64,000 nt of DNA from Aurantiacibacter sediminis. Lineage in GTDB: Bacteria > Pseudomonadota > Alphaproteobacteria > Sphingomonadales > Sphingomonadaceae. How positions within the stretch are numbered: position 1 is the first letter of the stretch; the number at the start of each line of letters is the position of its first letter. A program made the position numbers and the translations under genes. The stretch is from the NCBI RefSeq assembly GCF_016019885.1, contig NZ_JAEANY010000001.1:124001-188000 (forward strand). The letters are read 5' to 3'. A model generated the notes under the pieces. That model was not told the origin of the DNA. It was given only the letters and a program-made list of their open reading frames with translations, and did no database searches. Positions 62,198-64,000 of the stretch are shown piece after piece.

Positions 62198-63360
62198 TAC
62201 GCCGCCCCGATCAATTCCCGCCCGATCAGCATGCGCCGGATTTCATTCGTGCCCGCGCCGATATCTAGCAATTTCGCATCGCGCAGATAGCGCTCGACCG
62301 GCCAGTCCGTTGTATAGCCCGCGCCGCCCAGCGCTTGGATCGCCTCGCCCGCCACGCGGAAGGCGTTTTCGCTGGAAAGCAGGATCGTGCCTGCCGCATC
62401 GAAGCGTGTCGTCTTGCCATTGTCGCACGCCTTGGCGACGGCGTAGGTATAGGCGCGCGCCGATTGCAGCGCGACATACATGTCCGCGACCTTCGCCTGG
62501 ATCAGCTGAAAATCGCCGATGCGCTTACCGAACTGGTTGCGCTCCCGGACGTAGGGGATGACGGTGTCGAGGCAGGCCTGCATGATGCCGAGCTGAACGC
62601 CGGAAAGCACGACACGCTCATAGTCGAGGCCGCTCATCAGCACCTGCACGCCGCGGCCCACCTCGCCAAGCACGTTCTCTTCCGGAACATGGCAGTCTTC
62701 GAACACCAACTCGCTGGTGGGCGAGCCTTTCATGCCGAGCTTTTCGATTTTCTGGCCCACAGAAAAACCAGCCATATCCTTCTCGATCAGGAAAGCAGTG
62801 ATGCCCTTGGAGCCGCCCCCCGCATCGGTCTTGGCATAAACCACCAGCGTTTCGGCGTAATGGCCGTTGGTGATCCAGAATTTGGTGCCGTTGAGTAAAT
62901 AGCCGCCCTGCACCGCGTCCGCCTTCAGCTTCATGCTGACCACGTCCGACCCGGCGGCAGGTTCGCTCATCGCCAATGATCCAACATGTTCGCCTGAGAT
63001 CAGGCCTGGAAGGTATTTCGCTTTCTGATCGGCTTTTCCCCACCGCGCGATCTGGTTGACACAGAGATTGGAATGCGCGCCGTAAGACAGGCCGACCGAC
63101 GCGCTCGCACGGCTGATTTCCTCGATGGCGATGGTGTGTTCGAGATAGCCGAGGCCCGTGCCGCCGTCGTCCTCGCTCACGGTCATGCCGTGCAGGCCAA
63201 GCTCGCCCATTTCGGGCCAAAGCTCTTCGGGGAACCGGTCCTGCGCATCGATTTCGGCGGCCATCGGCGCGATGCGTTCATCGGCAAAGCGGGCGACTGT
63301 TTCGCGAATCATCTGGGCTTCGTCTGTCAGGCCGAAATCGAAATCGGGAGTAGCACGCAT
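62197..63360 (-). CDS. ivd: Isovaleryl-CoA dehydrogenase
   Basis: A 387-residue acyl-CoA dehydrogenase: LAMSEPAAGSDVVSMKLKAD, LNGTKFWITNGHYAETLVVY and the FAD/ETF segments through FQLIQAKVADMYVALQSARA and QALGGAGYTTDWPVERYLRD. IVD-type features are SVGLSYGAHSNLCVNQIARW and catalytic Glu in SGLDYERVVLSGVQLGIM. It converts isovaleryl-CoA to 3-methylcrotonyl-CoA, the substrate of the downstream mccB. ATG 63360 has AGGA 7 nt upstream. First gene of the operon, divergent from the GAF-domain gene. Confidence 0.93.
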   Translation of the reverse strand: MRATPDFDFGLTDEAQMIRETVARFADERIAPMAAEIDAQDRFPEELWPEMGELGLHGMTVSEDDGGTGLGYLEHTIAIEEISRASASVGLSYGAHSNLCVNQIARWGKADQKAKYLPGLISGEHVGSLAMSEPAAGSDVVSMKLKADAVQGGYLLNGTKFWITNGHYAETLVVYAKTDAGGGSKGITAFLIEKDMAGFSVGQKIEKLGMKGSPTSELVFEDCHVPEENVLGEVGRGVQVLMSGLDYERVVLSGVQLGIMQACLDTVIPYVRERNQFGKRIGDFQLIQAKVADMYVALQSARAYTYAVAKACDNGKTTRFDAAGTILLSSENAFRVAGEAIQALGGAGYTTDWPVERYLRDAKLLDIGAGTNEIRRMLIGRELIGAA

Positions 63361-63492
63361 TCTCAGTTCCTTTATCTGTGCGCCGCCCATAGCAAGGGCA
63401 GTGGCAAAGGGAAACTGGTTGCAGGCGAAACTGCATCGCGCTGCAATTGCATTTTCGTAAAGGCACGCTAAGTCCGCTGCCAGGACAAGCTA

Positions 63493-64000
63493 TTGACTTT
63501 GAACGATACGCCCGACGACCGGCTGATGCCGGAACCCGATCCGCGATTCGTGGATGACGCTGCGCGTTTGGCTATCCTTGAAAGTTTCCAGCCCGATGCG
63601 CTGGAGGAAGACCCGGAACTGGCAGCGATTGTCCAGTTTGCCGCGCGACTTTGCAATGTGCCGATCGCGCAGGTCAGCCTGGTCGAAGAAACGCGGCAGC
63701 ATTTCCTCGCAGGCGAAGGGCTGGATGTTACATCCACGCCGCGGCGCTCTTCCTTCTGCAAGCATGCGATGAAGACGCCGGGCCTGATGGAAGTTCGCGA
63801 CGCGACGAAGGATGAGCGCTTCGCTGATAACGATCTAGTCACTGGCAAACCACACATTCGCTTTTACGGCGGGCAGCCGCTCATTTCAGATGAAGGCGCA
63901 CCGCTGGGTGCACTTTGCGTCATCGATACCGAGCCGCGGCCCGAAGGGTTGAGCGACTTGCAGCGCGAAGGCATGGCCGTTCTCGCCCAAGCGGTAATGC
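63493..64000 (+). CDS. GAF-domain sensor protein, N-terminal part (cut by window edge)
   Basis: An open frame of 169 codons runs off the right edge. After LNDTPDDRLMPEPDPRF the sequence forms a GAF domain: ALEEDPELAAIVQFAARLCN, PIAQVSLVEETRQHFLAGEG, SFCKHAMKTPGLMEVRDATK and GAPLGALCVIDTEPRPEGL. This type usually precedes a histidine kinase or GGDEF/EAL output, which would lie beyond the window. TTG 63493 is taken as start because AGGA is 7 nt upstream and no nearer ATG has a ribosome site. Divergent from ivd. Confidence 0.85.
   Translation, partial: MTLNDTPDDRLMPEPDPRFVDDAARLAILESFQPDALEEDPELAAIVQFAARLCNVPIAQVSLVEETRQHFLAGEGLDVTSTPRRSSFCKHAMKTPGLMEVRDATKDERFADNDLVTGKPHIRFYGGQPLISDEGAPLGALCVIDTEPRPEGLSDLQREGMAVLAQAVM

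Overview
The window reads as a contiguous chromosomal segment of a GC-rich alphaproteobacterium. The best fit is Sphingomonadales, probably Erythrobacteraceae. This rests on protein families and habits rather than any marker gene: a GapR (DUF2312) homologue, a complex I NDUFA9-like protein, DUF1244, DUF4168, DUF465 and DUF2171 proteins, a PEP-CTERM exported protein, EcfG-type GGAAC-N16-CGTT promoter sites, GANTC (CcrM) sites and many GTG/TTG starts with good ribosome binding sites. There is no rRNA, integrase, transposase or CRISPR array. Two tRNA genes are present, Leu(CAG) and Gly(GCC).

Layout. 1-13.4 kb holds core metabolism: tRNA-Leu, an NDUFA9-like protein, transaldolase-like fsa, an acyl-CoA synthetase, a Tat-lipoprotein dienelactone hydrolase, a lysC-purT-nitronate monooxygenase run, ubiG, a glycerophosphodiesterase, an ArsC-like protein, and a yebC-ruvC pair with a hidden 32-residue membrane ORF between them. 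13.4-25.1 kb holds gapR, pyruvate kinase, tRNA-Gly, a thioredoxin-TPR/LON-domain pair, MarC, YggT, argB, polyphosphate kinase 2 followed by a membrane-anchored nuclease, and nhaA.

25.2-29.9 kb is the accessory stretch. It has two copies of a conserved, structured leader (one before a DUF465 gene, one before a 46-residue basic protein), an HTH protein, a DUF559 endonuclease bracketed by palindromic repeats, and an AT-richer gene with a HEPN-like RNase motif.

29.9-36.8 kb holds nrdB and nrdA, separated by a run of small stress-type and membrane genes with EcfG-like promoters. The upstream regions of both nrd genes are rich in GANTC sites. 36.8-48.5 kb holds nadB, a cation/proton antiporter, a lone ABC ATPase, small secreted proteins, two Nth-type DNA glycosylases around an old yellow enzyme, guaA and a PAS protein. 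48.8-51.2 kb holds a TPR lipoprotein and a PEP-CTERM protein. 51.4-64 kb holds gyrB, an AI-2E family permease, an M50 protease, an EEP hydrolase, an MFS exporter, a lipid methyltransferase-like protein, an acyltransferase, part of a leucine/isovalerate degradation operon (ivd, DUF1330, mccB, DUF3088) and the start of a GAF-domain protein cut by the window edge.

The most interesting material is the duplicated leader RNA, the palindromic repeat family with compensatory changes around the DUF559 gene, the HEPN-like gene, and the GANTC-rich control regions of the ribonucleotide reductase genes. All functional statements come from reading sequence motifs; no database search was possible.
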